Of a DNA stretch of 64,000 bases, positions 55,411 through 64,000 are shown in pieces. The notes beneath the pieces are model-generated. The model ran no database searches, was not told where the DNA came from, and saw nothing but the letters and a program-made list of their open reading frames with translations. The number at the start of each line of letters is the position of its first letter. Within the stretch, counting starts at the first letter, position 1. The position numbers were made by a program, and so were the translations under genes. The stretch comes from Szabonella alba (GTDB taxonomy: Bacteria; Pseudomonadota; Alphaproteobacteria; Rhodobacterales; Rhodobacteraceae), in contig NZ_JAESVN010000002.1 of assembly GCF_016765775.1 (NCBI RefSeq), positions 310,001 to 374,000 of the forward strand, written 5' to 3'.

Positions 55411-55656
55411 ATGACCCAACGGTTGCATCTGGTCTTCGGAGGTGAGCTGATCAGCCCCTCCGGCACGGTTTTCAAGGATCCGGCGGCGATTCATATCGTC
55501 GGCATGTTCCCCGATTATGCCTCGGCCCATCGCGCCTGGAAGGCCGAGGCGCAGCGCACGGTGGACGATGCGCATATGCGCTATTTCATCGCGCATATCC
55601 ACAGGTTGCGGGATGAGGAACATCCCGCCTCGGCGACCGAGGAACTGGGGGCCTGA
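55411..55656 (+). CDS. DUF4170 family protein
   Basis: An 81-residue protein: MTQRLHLVFGGELISPSG, HIVGMFPDYASAHRAWKAEAQRTVDDAHMRYFIAHIHRL. This is the DUF4170 family, typically next to waaA in alphaproteobacteria; function not established. ATG follows GGAAGGACGGCCC. The longer frame upstream is not protein-like. It precedes waaA by nine bases and is divergent from the helicase; the 236-base divergent gap shows no clear promoter. Confidence 0.85.
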   Translation: MTQRLHLVFGGELISPSGTVFKDPAAIHIVGMFPDYASAHRAWKAEAQRTVDDAHMRYFIAHIHRLRDEEHPASATEELGA

Positions 55657-55665
55657 TCCCGCATC

Positions 55666-56913
55666 ATGGCCTATTCCCTCGGGCTGACGCTCTACAATCT
55701 GTCCAGCCGTGGCGTGGCCCTTCCGGGGCGTCCTGCGCGTCAGGCCAGACCGCCCGGCCCGCTGCTGTGGCTGCATTCGCCGGGGATGGAAAGCCGGCGG
55801 CAGATGGCCGCGCTTGCCAGCCGGGTGCAGCAGGACGGGCAATGTTCGGTGCTGCTGACGACCGGGCCTGAGGCCGGTTCCGGGCAGGAGGCGCAGGGGC
55901 AGGCGGGGGCTGAGGGGAAGATGCCCGGTCTTGCTTCGGTTCTGACCGAGGTGATTCCCCCCGATATTCCGGCCGAGGTGCGGGCCTTTCTGGATCACTG
56001 GCGCCCCGATCTTGCCGTCATGGCCGAGGGAGAGCTGCGCCCCGCCCTGCTGCATCACGCCGAGGAAAGCGGCGTTCCCCTGACCATGGTCGAGGCGCGG
56101 ACTCCGGCCTTTGCGCGCGGGCGTGAGGGTTGGTGGCCGGGGCTGATGCGCGCGGTTCTGGGCGCCTTCCGCGAGGTGCATGCGGTGGATGAGGGCGCCG
56201 CCCGTGCCTTGCGCCGCGCAGGCGTTCCGCCGCAGGCACTGCGCGTCGCGGGACGGTTGGAATATCCGTCAGTCGCGCTGTCCTGCACCGAGGCCGAGCG
56301 CGCGGAACTGGCCCGCCTTCTGGCGACGCGTCCGGTCTGGTTTGCCGCCGATCTGCCGGAAGAGGAAGAGGACCGCGTCATCACCGCGCATCGCGCGGCG
56401 CTGAAACCCTCGCATCGCCTGCTGTTGATCCTTGCGCCGCGTGATCCGGCGCGGCTGGCCCCGCTGGCCGAACGGTTGCAGGCGCGTGAGGGCTGGGCTG
56501 TGGCGCGTCGGGCGGCGGAAGAAGAGCCCGACCCCGATTGTCAGGTCTATCTGGTGGATCCCGGATTGGAATTCGGGCTGTGGTATCGGCTGGCCCCGAT
56601 CACCTATCTGGGCGGCAGCCTGACGCCCGGGGGCGCGGGCCGCGACCCGATGGAGGCGGCAGCGCTGGGGTCGGCGCTGATCCATGGCCCAAGGGCGGGG
56701 GCGTTCGGCCTGTCACTGGGGCGGCTGGCCGGGGCGCAGGCGACGGCGCTGGTCGGATCCGCCGCCGATCTGGGCGAGGCGGTGGCCGATCTGATGGCGC
56801 CCGACCGTTGTGCGCGGCAGGCCCGGGCGGCGTGGGAGGTTGCCTCTGACGGGCGTGAGGCGACCGAGGCGGCGCTGGCAATGATCCATCGTCTGATGGA
56901 AAGGGCCCCCTGA
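55666..56913 (+). CDS. waaA: 3-deoxy-D-manno-octulosonic acid transferase-like glycosyltransferase
   Basis: A 415-residue GT30-type protein. The N-terminal domain has [15 protein letters not shown] where classical WaaA has the HAVSVGE-type loop with the catalytic Glu; [15 protein letters not shown] matches the E(S/G)ELWP segment; C-terminal [30 protein letters not shown] is the CMP-Kdo half (classical GGSL-x-GGHNP-x-E-A). The divergent loops suggest a lineage-specific form or paralogue. No obvious N-terminal anchor helix. Shares one base with lpxK (TGATG), supporting lipid A-Kdo assembly. Confidence 0.82.
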   Translation: MAYSLGLTLYNLSSRGVALPGRPARQARPPGPLLWLHSPGMESRRQMAALASRVQQDGQCSVLLTTGPEAGSGQEAQGQAGAEGKMPGLASVLTEVIPPDIPAEVRAFLDHWRPDLAVMAEGELRPALLHHAEESGVPLTMVEARTPAFARGREGWWPGLMRAVLGAFREVHAVDEGAARALRRAGVPPQALRVAGRLEYPSVALSCTEAERAELARLLATRPVWFAADLPEEEEDRVITAHRAALKPSHRLLLILAPRDPARLAPLAERLQAREGWAVARRAAEEEPDPDCQVYLVDPGLEFGLWYRLAPITYLGGSLTPGGAGRDPMEAAALGSALIHGPRAGAFGLSLGRLAGAQATALVGSAADLGEAVADLMAPDRCARQARAAWEVASDGREATEAALAMIHRLMERAP

Positions 56914-57917
56914 TGCGCGCGCCGGGTTTCTGGTTCACCCCGCCCGAGCGGCCCGGATTGCGGGCGCGGCTGCTGTCGCCTCTGGGTGCGCTTTATGCGG
57001 CGGCGACGGCGCGGCGGTTGCGGCGCGGCGCGCCTTACCGGGCGGGTATTCCGGTGATCTGTGTCGGCAATCTCAATGCCGGGGGGACGGGCAAGACCCC
57101 GACCGTGATCGCGCTTCTGGAACGGCTGGCCACGCGGCCCGCCATGGAAGGGCGGGCGGTGCATGTCGTTTCCCGCGGGTATGGCGGGCGGCTGGAAGGG
57201 CCGGTCCGGGTGGATCCGGCCCGCCATTCCGCGGCGGATGTGGGGGATGAACCCCTGCTGATCGCGGCCTTTGCGCCGGTCTGGGTGGCGCGCGACCGTG
57301 CCGCCGGACTGCGCGCGGCCGAGGCGGCGGGGGCGGCGCTGGTGATCCTGGATGACGGGTTCCAGAATCCGGCTGTGGCCAGGGATCTGTCGCTGCTCGT
57401 CGTGGATGCCGCACAGGGCTTTGGCAACGGGCTGTGCCTGCCCGCAGGCCCGCTGCGCGAACCGGTCGGCACGGGGCTGGCGCGGGCCGATCTGCTGCTG
57501 TCCATCGGCGGCGACGACGCGCAGGCGCGGTTCGATACGCTTTGGTCCGGAGCGGTGACCCTGCCGCATCTGCGCGGACGGCTTGAGGTTCTGCCGATGG
57601 GGATGGGCTGGCAGGGGGAACGGGTGCTGGCCTTTGCCGGAATCGGCAACCCGGACAAGTTTTTTGCCAGCCTGCGCGCCGAAGGGGCCGAAGTGCTGCG
57701 CGGCGTGGCGCTGGACGATCACCAGCCCTTCTCCGAGCCGCTGCTGCTGCGGTTGGAGAAGGAGGCCGCCCTGCGGGGCGCGCAGCTTGTCACCACCGAA
57801 AAGGATGCCGTGCGCCTGCCCCCCCCCTTTCGCCGCAAGGTGCTGACCCTGCCGGTGCGGCTGCGCCTGAGCGACTGGACCCCGGTGGAGACACGGCTGG
57901 AGGCCTTGGGACTGTAA
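56913..57917 (+). CDS. lpxK: Tetraacyldisaccharide 4'-kinase
   Basis: A 334-residue lipid A kinase that phosphorylates the 4' position at the inner membrane. [10 protein letters not shown], membrane-associated N-terminal helix, [21 protein letters not shown] (Walker A), [26 protein letters not shown] and [11 protein letters not shown] are diagnostic. Overlaps waaA by one base and ends the operon. Confidence 0.95.
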   Translation: MRAPGFWFTPPERPGLRARLLSPLGALYAAATARRLRRGAPYRAGIPVICVGNLNAGGTGKTPTVIALLERLATRPAMEGRAVHVVSRGYGGRLEGPVRVDPARHSAADVGDEPLLIAAFAPVWVARDRAAGLRAAEAAGAALVILDDGFQNPAVARDLSLLVVDAAQGFGNGLCLPAGPLREPVGTGLARADLLLSIGGDDAQARFDTLWSGAVTLPHLRGRLEVLPMGMGWQGERVLAFAGIGNPDKFFASLRAEGAEVLRGVALDDHQPFSEPLLLRLEKEAALRGAQLVTTEKDAVRLPPPFRRKVLTLPVRLRLSDWTPVETRLEALGL

Positions 57918-57962
57918 CCGCGCCTCATGCGCTGCCGGAGGCACCCGTATCCAATGAAGGGA

Positions 57963-57983
57963 GCCTCCGGCGGAGGCATTTTT
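57963..57983 (+). terminator. Rho-independent terminator after lpxK
   Basis: GCCTCC-GGC-GGAGGC followed by ATTTTT, about 45 bases after the lpxK stop. The right arm through TTTTTGCCAGGATGAA resembles a terminator sequence often seen at operon ends in Rhodobacteraceae (recollection, not checked). Confidence 0.85.
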
Positions 57984-58005
57984 GCCAGGATGAAACCGGC
58001 GGCGG

Positions 58006-58500
58006 TTATTGTGTCGCGGGTAGGGCGGCAAGGATTGCCGCGACGATGGCATCCAGCGGCTGGTCGATATCGACCGCAATCGCGGCCTCATCGGGTCCGG
58101 GAATTTCCAGCGTCGCGAACTGGCTGTCCAGCAGGGTTGTCGGCATGTAATGCCCGGTCCGTTTGCCCATCCGGGCGGCAATCACGTCACGGCTGCCGGT
58201 CAGATGCACGAAACGCACGGGCGCGCCCGCCATCTCGCGGATTCGGTCGCGATAGATACGGCGCAGGGCGGAACAGCCGATCACGATGCCCGGATCGCGC
58301 AGGGTTTCCCCGATGCGGCCCAGCCATGGCCAGCGGTCGGCATCGGTCAGCGGCGTGCCCGCGCGCATCTTCTCGACATTCTCGGGCGAGTGCAGGTCGT
58401 CGCCATCGACATAGACCGCGCCCAGCCGGGGGGCGAGTGCTGCCCCCACCGAGGATTTGCCGCAGCCCGCGACCCCCATCAGGACAAGACGCACTGTCAT
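58006..58500 (-). CDS. gntK: Gluconokinase
   Basis: A 164-residue kinase that phosphorylates D-gluconate to 6-phosphogluconate. Walker A MGVAGCGKSSVGAALA, DGDDLHSPENVEKMRAGTPLTDADRWPWL, CSALRRIYRD, and GHYMPTTLLDSQFATLE with DEA are the GntK signatures. Start MTVRLVL overlaps the idnO stop as ATGA; the longer frame is antiphase to idnO. Confidence 0.95.
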   Translation of the reverse strand: MTVRLVLMGVAGCGKSSVGAALAPRLGAVYVDGDDLHSPENVEKMRAGTPLTDADRWPWLGRIGETLRDPGIVIGCSALRRIYRDRIREMAGAPVRFVHLTGSRDVIAARMGKRTGHYMPTTLLDSQFATLEIPGPDEAAIAVDIDQPLDAIVAAILAALPATQ

Positions 58501-59261
58501 AGCGAGGCCGTGATCCCGCCATCGACATAAAGCGTATGGCCGTTGACGAAGCTGGAGGCCGGAGAGGCAAGGAAGATGCAGGCACCGACCAGTTCCTCGA
58601 CCCGGCCCCAGCGGCCTGCGGGGGTGCGCTTGGCCAGCCATTCGGAAAAGGCCGGATCGGCCACAAGGGCCGCATTCAGCGGGGTCTCGAAATAGCCCGG
58701 GGCAATGGCATTGCATTGCAGCCCGTGGCGCGCCCAGTCGGTGGCCATCCCCTTGGTCAGATTACCGACAGCGCCCTTGGTGGCGGTATAGGGCGCGATG
58801 CCGGGACGGGCCAGCGCGGTCTGCACACTGGCGATATTGATGATCTTGCCCGCACCGCGTTTGATCATATGACGGGCGACGGCCTGTCCGACATGGAAGA
58901 CCGAGGCGACATTGGTCTGCAGCAGGCGCTCAAACGCCTCGGCGGGGAACTCCTCCAGCGGGCCGCGATGCTGCATCCCGGCATTGTTCACCAGAATGTC
59001 GATGGCCCCGTTTTCGGCCTCGAACCCGTCGACGGCGGCGCGCACGCCCGCATGATCGGTCGCGTCAAAGGGCAGGGTCAGCGCGCCGGGAATATCCGCC
59101 GCCGCCGTTTGCAGCCGGGCCGCATCCCGCCCGTTCAGCACCACGCGCGCCCCGGCCTCTGCCAGTCCTTTTGCCAGTGCCAGCCCGATCCCCTGCGAGG
59201 ATCCGGTGACAAGGGCGGTTTTCCCTGAAAGGTCGAAAAGCTGCATCTTGCTGTCATCCAT
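58497..59261 (-). CDS. idnO: Gluconate 5-dehydrogenase (SDR)
   Basis: A 254-residue SDR that reduces 5-ketogluconate to gluconate. LSGKTALVTGSSQGIGLALAKGLAEAGARVVLNGRD, ILVNNAGMQHRGPLEEFP, NIASVQT, YTATKGAVGNLTKGMATDWARHG (YxxxK) and LQCNAIAPGYFETPLN match IdnO closely. Start either MDDSKMQLFDLSG or the ATG five codons on (59246); ribosome sites do not decide. Forms an operon with gntK, divergent from idnD. Confidence 0.9.
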   Translation of the reverse strand: MDDSKMQLFDLSGKTALVTGSSQGIGLALAKGLAEAGARVVLNGRDAARLQTAAADIPGALTLPFDATDHAGVRAAVDGFEAENGAIDILVNNAGMQHRGPLEEFPAEAFERLLQTNVASVFHVGQAVARHMIKRGAGKIINIASVQTALARPGIAPYTATKGAVGNLTKGMATDWARHGLQCNAIAPGYFETPLNAALVADPAFSEWLAKRTPAGRWGRVEELVGACIFLASPASSFVNGHTLYVDGGITASL

Positions 59262-59324
59262 CCTGTTTCTGTCATCCCTTGCGGGCCCTGGCCGTGCCGG
59301 GGTGCTGTGCCCCGGCAAGATCGC

Positions 59325-59359
59325 TTGAGCATAGCGCCGCGGGACACTATGGTATACCG
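59325..59359 (+). promoter_or_regulatory. idnD promoter with overlapping operator candidate
   Basis: TTGAGC (59325-59330), 17 bases, TATGGT (59348-59353) is a reasonable sigma-70 type promoter reading into idnD. The palindrome GGTATACC (59351-59358) overlaps the -10 box; T-GGTATACC-G resembles GntR-family half-site pairs. It lies in the 181-base gap between idnO and idnD, so it could repress both directions. No regulator gene is adjacent. Confidence 0.5.
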
Positions 59360-59442
59360 GAATTCCCACGCCTGCGACCCGTCCCGTCCACGCCTTTTCC
59401 CAGACCTGCCCGGCCCCGCCGGGCCCGCTATCGGAGCCTCAG

Positions 59443-60474
59443 ATGAAAGCCATCGTGATCCATGCCGCCCATGACCTGCGGATCGAGGAGCGGCCCGAGG
59501 AAAGCCCCGGCGCGGGACAGGTGCGGCTGCGGTTGGCCACAGGGGGCGTTTGCGGGTCGGATCTGCATTACTTCCACAATGGCGGTTTCGGCGCGGTGCG
59601 GCTGAAGGAACCGATGATTCTGGGGCATGAGGTGTCCGCCCATGTCGCAGAACTCGGGGCCGGGGTGACGGGGCTTGAGGTCGGGCAGCTGGTGGCGGTC
59701 TCGCCCTCACGCCCCTGCGGGACCTGCCGGTTCTGCCGCGAAGGGCTGCGCAATCAATGCCTGAACATGCGCTTTTACGGATCGGCCATGCCCTTTCCGC
59801 ATATTCAGGGCGCATTCCGGCAGGAAATCGTGGCCGAGGACTGGCAATGCGTTCCGGCGGATGGGCTGACGGCGGGGGAGGCCGCGCTGGCCGAACCGCT
59901 GGCGGTGGTGCTGCATGCGGCACGGCGGGCGGGCGATCTGATGGGCAAGCGCGTGCTGGTCACCGGCTGTGGCCCGATCGGGGTGCTGGCGGTGCTGGTC
60001 GCGCGGCGCGCGGGCGCGGCCGAGATCGTGGCGACGGATCTTTCGGATTTCACGCTTGCCATGGCCGCGCGCTGCGGCGCGGACCGCACCATCAACATGG
60101 CGACCAGTGCCGCCGATCTGGCCGACTACAATGCCGACAAGGGCAGCTTCGATGTGCTGTTCGAATGTTCGGGGGCCGCCCCCGCACTGGCCGCAGGCAT
60201 CGCCGCGATGCGCCCGCGCGGCGTTATCATGCAGCTTGGCATGGGCGGCGACATGACGCTGCCCATGCTGGCGATCACCGCCAAGGAACTGGATCTGCGC
60301 GGATCCTTCCGCTTTCACGAGGAATTCGCGACGGGGGTGCATTTCATGCGGCAGGGGCTGATCGACGTGAAACCGCTGATTACCCATACCCTGCCGCTGG
60401 ACCGCGCGCTGGAGGCCTTTACCATCGCCTCGGACCGCACGCAGGCCATGAAGGCGCAGATCGCCTTTGCCTGA
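59443..60474 (+). CDS. idnD: L-idonate 5-dehydrogenase
   Basis: A 343-residue zinc-dependent medium-chain dehydrogenase that oxidises L-idonate to 5-ketogluconate. GGVCGSDLHYFHNGGFG (catalytic Cys, His), GHEVSAHVAELG (His/Glu), the structural zinc loop CGTCRFCREGLRNQC, MRFYGSAMPFPHIQGAFRQE, and the NAD loop VTGCGPIGVLAVLVARRAG. Close in pattern to E. coli IdnD. Its product is the substrate of the divergent idnO. Confidence 0.93.
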   Translation: MKAIVIHAAHDLRIEERPEESPGAGQVRLRLATGGVCGSDLHYFHNGGFGAVRLKEPMILGHEVSAHVAELGAGVTGLEVGQLVAVSPSRPCGTCRFCREGLRNQCLNMRFYGSAMPFPHIQGAFRQEIVAEDWQCVPADGLTAGEAALAEPLAVVLHAARRAGDLMGKRVLVTGCGPIGVLAVLVARRAGAAEIVATDLSDFTLAMAARCGADRTINMATSAADLADYNADKGSFDVLFECSGAAPALAAGIAAMRPRGVIMQLGMGGDMTLPMLAITAKELDLRGSFRFHEEFATGVHFMRQGLIDVKPLITHTLPLDRALEAFTIASDRTQAMKAQIAFA

Positions 60475-60534
60475 GGGCCGGGGATCGGACTTATAACTTA
60501 GACAGAGTGAACCGGCAGGGAGTGCGAAAGAACC

Positions 60535-61941
60535 ATGAGTCAATCCGAAATCGGCCTGATCGGGCTGGGAACCATGGGGGCGATGCTGGCCCTGAACATC
60601 GCCGAAAAGGGCTTTGCGATTTCCGTCTGGAACCGCACGACCGAGGTGACGCATCGTTTTGCCGCCGAGGCGGGGGAACTGGCTGCGCAGATCACGCCGA
60701 CCGAGACGCTGCAGGCGCTGGTCGCCTCGATCCGGTCGCCGCGTGCGATCATTCTGATGGTGCCCGCAGGGCAGGCGGTGGATGACCAGATTGCGGCGCT
60801 GCGCCCGCTGCTGGATCCCGAAGATCTGATCATCGACGCGGGCAATGCCAATTTCCGCGACACCAACCGCCGCGCCGCAGCGGCGAATGGCTATCGTTTT
60901 CTGGGCATCGGCGTGTCGGGCGGCGAAGAGGGCGCGCGCCATGGCCCTGCCATCATGGGCGGGGGGGATGCACAGGACTGGGACCGCGTCGCCCCGGTGC
61001 TGAACGCGATTGCCGCGAAATATGAAGGCCATCCCTGCGCGGGTCGCATGGGCGAGGCCGGGGCGGGTCATTTCGTCAAAACCGTGCATAACGGCATCGA
61101 ATATGCCGATATGCAGATGATCGCCGAGGTTTACGGCGTGATGCGCGACGGGATGGGGATGCAGGCCCCGGCGATTGCCGCGGTGCTGGACGACTGGAAC
61201 AAGGGGCCGCTGCAATCCTATCTGATCGAGATTTCCGCCGCCGTGGCCGGGGTGATCGACGAGCGGGCACGCAAGCCGATCCTCGATGTGATCCTTGACC
61301 GGGCCGGACAAAAAGGCACAGGCCGCTGGACGGTGATCGAGGCGCAGCATCTGGCGGCCCCGATCCCGGTGATCGACGCGGCCGTGACGGCGCGCAACAC
61401 CTCGGCCCGGCTGGAGGAGCGCCGCGCCGGTCAGGCGGTGTTCGGGCCTGCACCCGAATTGCTGCCGACCGATGCGCTGACGCTGCGCGATCTGGAACAG
61501 GCGATGATCGCGGGCAAGATCCTGTGCTATGCGCAGGGTTTCGCGCTGATCTCGGCCGCCTCGTCCGATTTCGGCTGGTTGCTGCCCCTGCCCGATATCG
61601 CGCGGGTCTGGCGGGCGGGCTGTATCATCCGGTCCTCCATGCTCAATGACATGGCGACCGCGCTGACCGAGGATGCCGGGCGCAACCTGATGCTGGCACC
61701 CTTCTTTGCCGATCATCTGAAGGCCTGCCATGGCGCGCTGCGCAAGGTTGTGGCAGCGGGGGCGACCCATGGGCTGCCGCTTCCGGCGCTGGCCTCGGGG
61801 CTGGCATGGTTCGACATGATGCGCACCGAACGCTCCACCGCCAACATGATCCAGGGCCAGCGCGATTTCTTTGGCGCGCATGGGTTCCAACGGTTGGATG
61901 GCGGCGAAAACCATCACGGGCCCTGGGCGATGCGGGGCTGA
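60535..61941 (+). CDS. gnd: 6-phosphogluconate dehydrogenase, decarboxylating
   Basis: A 468-residue enzyme that oxidises 6-phosphogluconate to ribulose-5-phosphate and CO2. GLIGLGTMGAMLALNIAEKGF, VWNRT, GVSGGEEGARHGPAIMGGG, GHFVKTVHNGIEYADMQMIAE (catalytic Lys and Asn), GTGRWT, and the C-terminal QRDFFGAHGFQRL with GENHHGPW. Full length for the dimeric type. It follows idnD by 60 bases; a TATAAC at 60492-60497 could give it its own promoter. Confidence 0.97.
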   Translation: MSQSEIGLIGLGTMGAMLALNIAEKGFAISVWNRTTEVTHRFAAEAGELAAQITPTETLQALVASIRSPRAIILMVPAGQAVDDQIAALRPLLDPEDLIIDAGNANFRDTNRRAAAANGYRFLGIGVSGGEEGARHGPAIMGGGDAQDWDRVAPVLNAIAAKYEGHPCAGRMGEAGAGHFVKTVHNGIEYADMQMIAEVYGVMRDGMGMQAPAIAAVLDDWNKGPLQSYLIEISAAVAGVIDERARKPILDVILDRAGQKGTGRWTVIEAQHLAAPIPVIDAAVTARNTSARLEERRAGQAVFGPAPELLPTDALTLRDLEQAMIAGKILCYAQGFALISAASSDFGWLLPLPDIARVWRAGCIIRSSMLNDMATALTEDAGRNLMLAPFFADHLKACHGALRKVVAAGATHGLPLPALASGLAWFDMMRTERSTANMIQGQRDFFGAHGFQRLDGGENHHGPWAMRG

Positions 61942-62284
61942 CACAGCGCGGCCCGAATCCCGTTCCGATGCCAGTGCGCCGCCCCTCAACCGGGCGGCGC
62001 GAGTCTTTTTTGCACAGCGATTAATCACAAGCCCAAATCTTGCGCTCTTTTGCGGCATTCCCTGGCGTTTCGGAAGATTGCCATGACAGCCGCCTTGCTG
62101 CGATGCGGCACAACGCGTCTTCTGACATGGCAACGGGTGGGAGACCTGTTGAGGAATAGGTGTGCGGTGGCGGCCGACCTGGAAAACCCGCCCCCACCGC
62201 ACGGGGTGCAACCAAGGGCTGCCTGCCTGATATAGCCGCTTTTCGTGGCCATGGAAGGACCGGCGCCCGATCAGAGGGCAACAG
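61942..62284. other. Intergenic region gnd / urtA
   Basis: A 343-base gap. The left part holds the gnd terminator. The rest should contain the urtA promoter and leader, but I see no clear sigma-70 pair. TGACAG-N5-TTGCT at 62084-62099 has sigma-54 spacing but lacks the nearly invariant GG. No gene is supportable. Confidence 0.5.
61976..62011 (+). terminator. Rho-independent terminator after gnd
   Basis: Perfect 9-bp arms GCGCCGCCC (61976-61984) and GGGCGGCGC (61992-62000), loop of seven, then GAGTC and six Ts. Confidence 0.9.
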
Positions 62285-63559
62285 ATGAACCGGATCACGA
62301 AATTCATTGCCGGGGCGGGGCTTGGCATCGCCATGGCCGGAACCGCCACCGCCGAGACGATCAAGGTGGGGGTTCTGCATTCGCTGTCGGGAACGATGGC
62401 GATTTCGGAAACCACGCTGAAGGACACGATGGAAATGCTGATCGCCGAGCAGAACGCCGCCGGCGGTCTGCTGGGCCAGCAGCTTGAGGCGGTCGTGGTC
62501 GATCCGGCCTCGGACTGGCCGATGTTCGCCGAAAAGGCGCGCGAATTGCTGACCGTGTCGAATGTCGATGTGATCTTCTGCTGCTGGACGAGCGTGAGCC
62601 GCAAATCGGTTCTGCCGGTGGTCGAGGAACTGAACGGGCTGGTCTTCTACCCGGTGCAGTATGAGGGTGAGGAAAGCTCGAAAAACGTCTTTTATACCGG
62701 CGCCGCGCCGAACCAGCAGGCGATCCCGGCGACGGATTATTTCCTTGAGGAACTGGGCGTCGAGAAGTTCGCGCTGCTGGGCACCGATTACGTCTATCCG
62801 CGCACCACGAACAACATTCTGGAAAGCTATCTGAAATCGAAGGGCATCGCGGAAGGCGACATCTTCGTGAACTACACGCCCTTCGGTCATTCCGACTGGT
62901 CCAAGATCGTCTCGGACGTCGTGGCGCTGGGCGCGGATGGCAAGAAGGTGGGCGTGATTTCCACCATCAACGGCGATGCCAATATCGGGTTCTACAAGGA
63001 ACTGGCGGCGGCGGGCATTTCCGCCGATGACATTCCGGTTGTCGCCTTTTCGGTCGGCGAGGAGGAGCTGTCCGGCCTCGACACATCGAACCTTGTCGGC
63101 CATCTGGCGGCGTGGAACTACTTCATGTCGGCCGATACCCCGGAAAACACCGAGTTCATCGCGAAATGGAAGGCTTTCGCCGGTGAAAACCGCGTGACCA
63201 ATGACCCGATGGAGGCCCATGTCATCGGCTTCAAGATGTGGGTGCAGGCGGTTGAAAAGGCAGGCTCGACCGATGTCGATGCGGTCCGTGCGGCCATGTA
63301 TGGGCTGGAAGTGCCGAACCTGACCGGCGGCACCGCGACCATGCTGCCGAACCACCACCTGACCAAACCCGTGCTGATCGGTGAGATCCGCGCCGATGGC
63401 CAGTTCGACATCATCAGCCAGACCGAGCCGGTCGCGGGCGATGCCTGGACCGATTTCCTGCCGGAATCGGCGGTGCTTGAGGCCGACTGGCCGGGTCTGG
63501 ACTGCGGGATGTACAACACCGAGACCAAGACCTGCGTGCAGATCAAGTCGAACTACTGA
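62285..63559 (+). CDS. urtA: Urea ABC transporter substrate-binding protein
   Basis: A 424-residue periplasmic branched-chain-type binding protein. Signal peptide MNRITKFIAGAGLGIAMAGTATA, then ETIKVGVLHSLSGTMAISETTLKD, CCWTSVSRKSVLPVVEELNGLVFYPVQYEG, GTDYVYPRTTN and NGDANIGFYKELAAAGI, the UrtA signatures. Length fits. First gene of a urt operon with urtB 54 bases downstream; such operons are usually induced by nitrogen limitation. Confidence 0.95.
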   Translation: MNRITKFIAGAGLGIAMAGTATAETIKVGVLHSLSGTMAISETTLKDTMEMLIAEQNAAGGLLGQQLEAVVVDPASDWPMFAEKARELLTVSNVDVIFCCWTSVSRKSVLPVVEELNGLVFYPVQYEGEESSKNVFYTGAAPNQQAIPATDYFLEELGVEKFALLGTDYVYPRTTNNILESYLKSKGIAEGDIFVNYTPFGHSDWSKIVSDVVALGADGKKVGVISTINGDANIGFYKELAAAGISADDIPVVAFSVGEEELSGLDTSNLVGHLAAWNYFMSADTPENTEFIAKWKAFAGENRVTNDPMEAHVIGFKMWVQAVEKAGSTDVDAVRAAMYGLEVPNLTGGTATMLPNHHLTKPVLIGEIRADGQFDIISQTEPVAGDAWTDFLPESAVLEADWPGLDCGMYNTETKTCVQIKSNY

Positions 63560-63569
63560 CACTCTGGCC

Positions 63570-63592
63570 GGGCGGCGGACCATCCGCCGCCC
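63570..63592 (+). promoter_or_regulatory. Strong hairpin between urtA and urtB
   Basis: Perfect 10-bp arms GGGCGGCGGA (63570-63579) and TCCGCCGCCC (63583-63592) with loop CCA, ten bases after the urtA stop and without a good T-run. Third case in this window of a hairpin directly after a binding-protein gene. Confidence 0.7.
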
Positions 63593-63613
63593 CTCCTTGC
63601 ACCGGGGGCAGGA

Positions 63614-64000
63614 ATGCACAGGATTTTCGTTATCGTTCTGGCGGCCTGCCTGATGGTGCTGCCGGGTCTCGCGCGGGCCGATCTGGCGGCGGTGATCGCC
63701 GAAAATGCCGACAGTATCGCCAAACCCTCGCGCCAGACCATCGCGCCGGTGATCGCCGCACTGGCCGCAACCGAAGATCCCGGGATTGCAGGGTTTCTGG
63801 CCGCCTGGGCGGATCGCGGGCTGGGCCAGCGCAAGGCCGATGGCGCGATCTTCCGCATTGCCGATCAGGGAACGGATTACGCTTTGGCCAATCCGGTGGA
63901 TGGCAGCCCGGCAGGGACCGCGCCGAAATCCGATATTGCCGAGATCCGCCCCAATTCCGGTGTGCGTGGTCTGATCGCCTCGGCGCTGGTCGCCTTTCAA
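63614..64000 (+). CDS. urtB: Urea ABC transporter permease, N-terminal part (runs off window)
   Basis: 129 codons are visible. Signal-like helix MHRIFVIVLAACLMVLPGLARA, then a soluble segment (VIAENADSIAKPSRQTIAPVIAALAATEDPGIAGFLAAWADR) that matches the long periplasmic N-terminal extension typical of UrtB; the membrane domain lies beyond base 64000. ATG follows GGGGGCAGGA. Identity rests mainly on position after urtA and the extension. Confidence 0.87.
   Translation, partial: MHRIFVIVLAACLMVLPGLARADLAAVIAENADSIAKPSRQTIAPVIAALAATEDPGIAGFLAAWADRGLGQRKADGAIFRIADQGTDYALANPVDGSPAGTAPKSDIAEIRPNSGVRGLIASALVAFQ

Noticed and set aside
62084-62099. Sigma-54 promoter for urtA (TGACAG-N5-TTGCT)
   Set aside because: Spacing fits but the nearly invariant GG of the -24 element is GA; biology is plausible but the sequence is too weak to list as a feature.
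59707-62604. 965-codon minus-strand open frame across idnD, gnd and urtA
   Set aside because: His/Arg/Gln-rich shadow of three clearly recognised plus-strand genes and of their intergenic regions, including a terminator.

Overview
This window comes from a high-GC alphaproteobacterium, most likely of the Rhodobacterales (a Paracoccus or Rhodobacter relative). The evidence is the strong GC bias at third codon positions, the hemD - mitofilin-like - HemY block divergent from tsaD, the DUF4170 - waaA - lpxK block, and a structured leader in front of a serC - serA pair. Many genes overlap as ATGA (stop and start sharing four bases), so long translationally coupled operons dominate. No transposase, integrase, phage gene or CRISPR array was seen.

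Bases 1-2711 hold the end of a locus for a secreted von Willebrand A protein and a DUF3137 membrane protein, then tRNA-Thr(CGT). Bases 2922-38391 form a roughly 35-kb accessory catabolic region. It starts with a class III aminotransferase and an aldo/keto reductase divergent from a LysR regulator. A long minus-strand series follows (22060 down to 6213): HyuA2-HyuB2, a small [2Fe-2S] protein, an OoxA/HcnB-like FAD protein, then a complete peptide-type ABC importer and HyuA1-HyuB1. The third, DAO-type oxidase subunit is transcribed divergently at 22336. Next comes a minus operon of a GntR regulator, a creatininase-family amidohydrolase and a ketopantoate-reductase-like enzyme. Divergent from it is an 11-gene plus operon (26641-38391): a second peptide-type importer, an amidohydrolase, two SDRs, an M20 peptidase, a NodB-type deacetylase and an MFS permease. 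The content suggests import of opine-like, hydantoin-like or modified peptide compounds, followed by ATP-dependent ring or amide opening and flavin oxidation. The substrate cannot be read from sequence. A decayed TRAP binding-protein gene lies at the right edge of the region.

From 38800 the window is mostly core genome: HemY, a mitofilin-like protein and hemD; tsaD-gpsA-yciI-EVE; an old-yellow-enzyme reductase; ctlX-ocd (citrulline/ornithine use) divergent from an Lrp regulator; serC-serA behind a candidate serC leader RNA; a DEAD-box helicase with a long repetitive basic tail; DUF4170-waaA-lpxK (lipid A-Kdo); gntK-idnO divergent from idnD-gnd, which together make a complete idonate to ribulose-5-phosphate route; and urtA with the start of urtB (urea import).

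Regulatory points of note are a repeated CATAAG-N5-CTTATG palindrome in front of the two hyu/ABC/oxidase transcription units, perfect GC hairpins directly after all three solute-binding-protein genes, and a duplicated start-codon region in the DAO-type gene.
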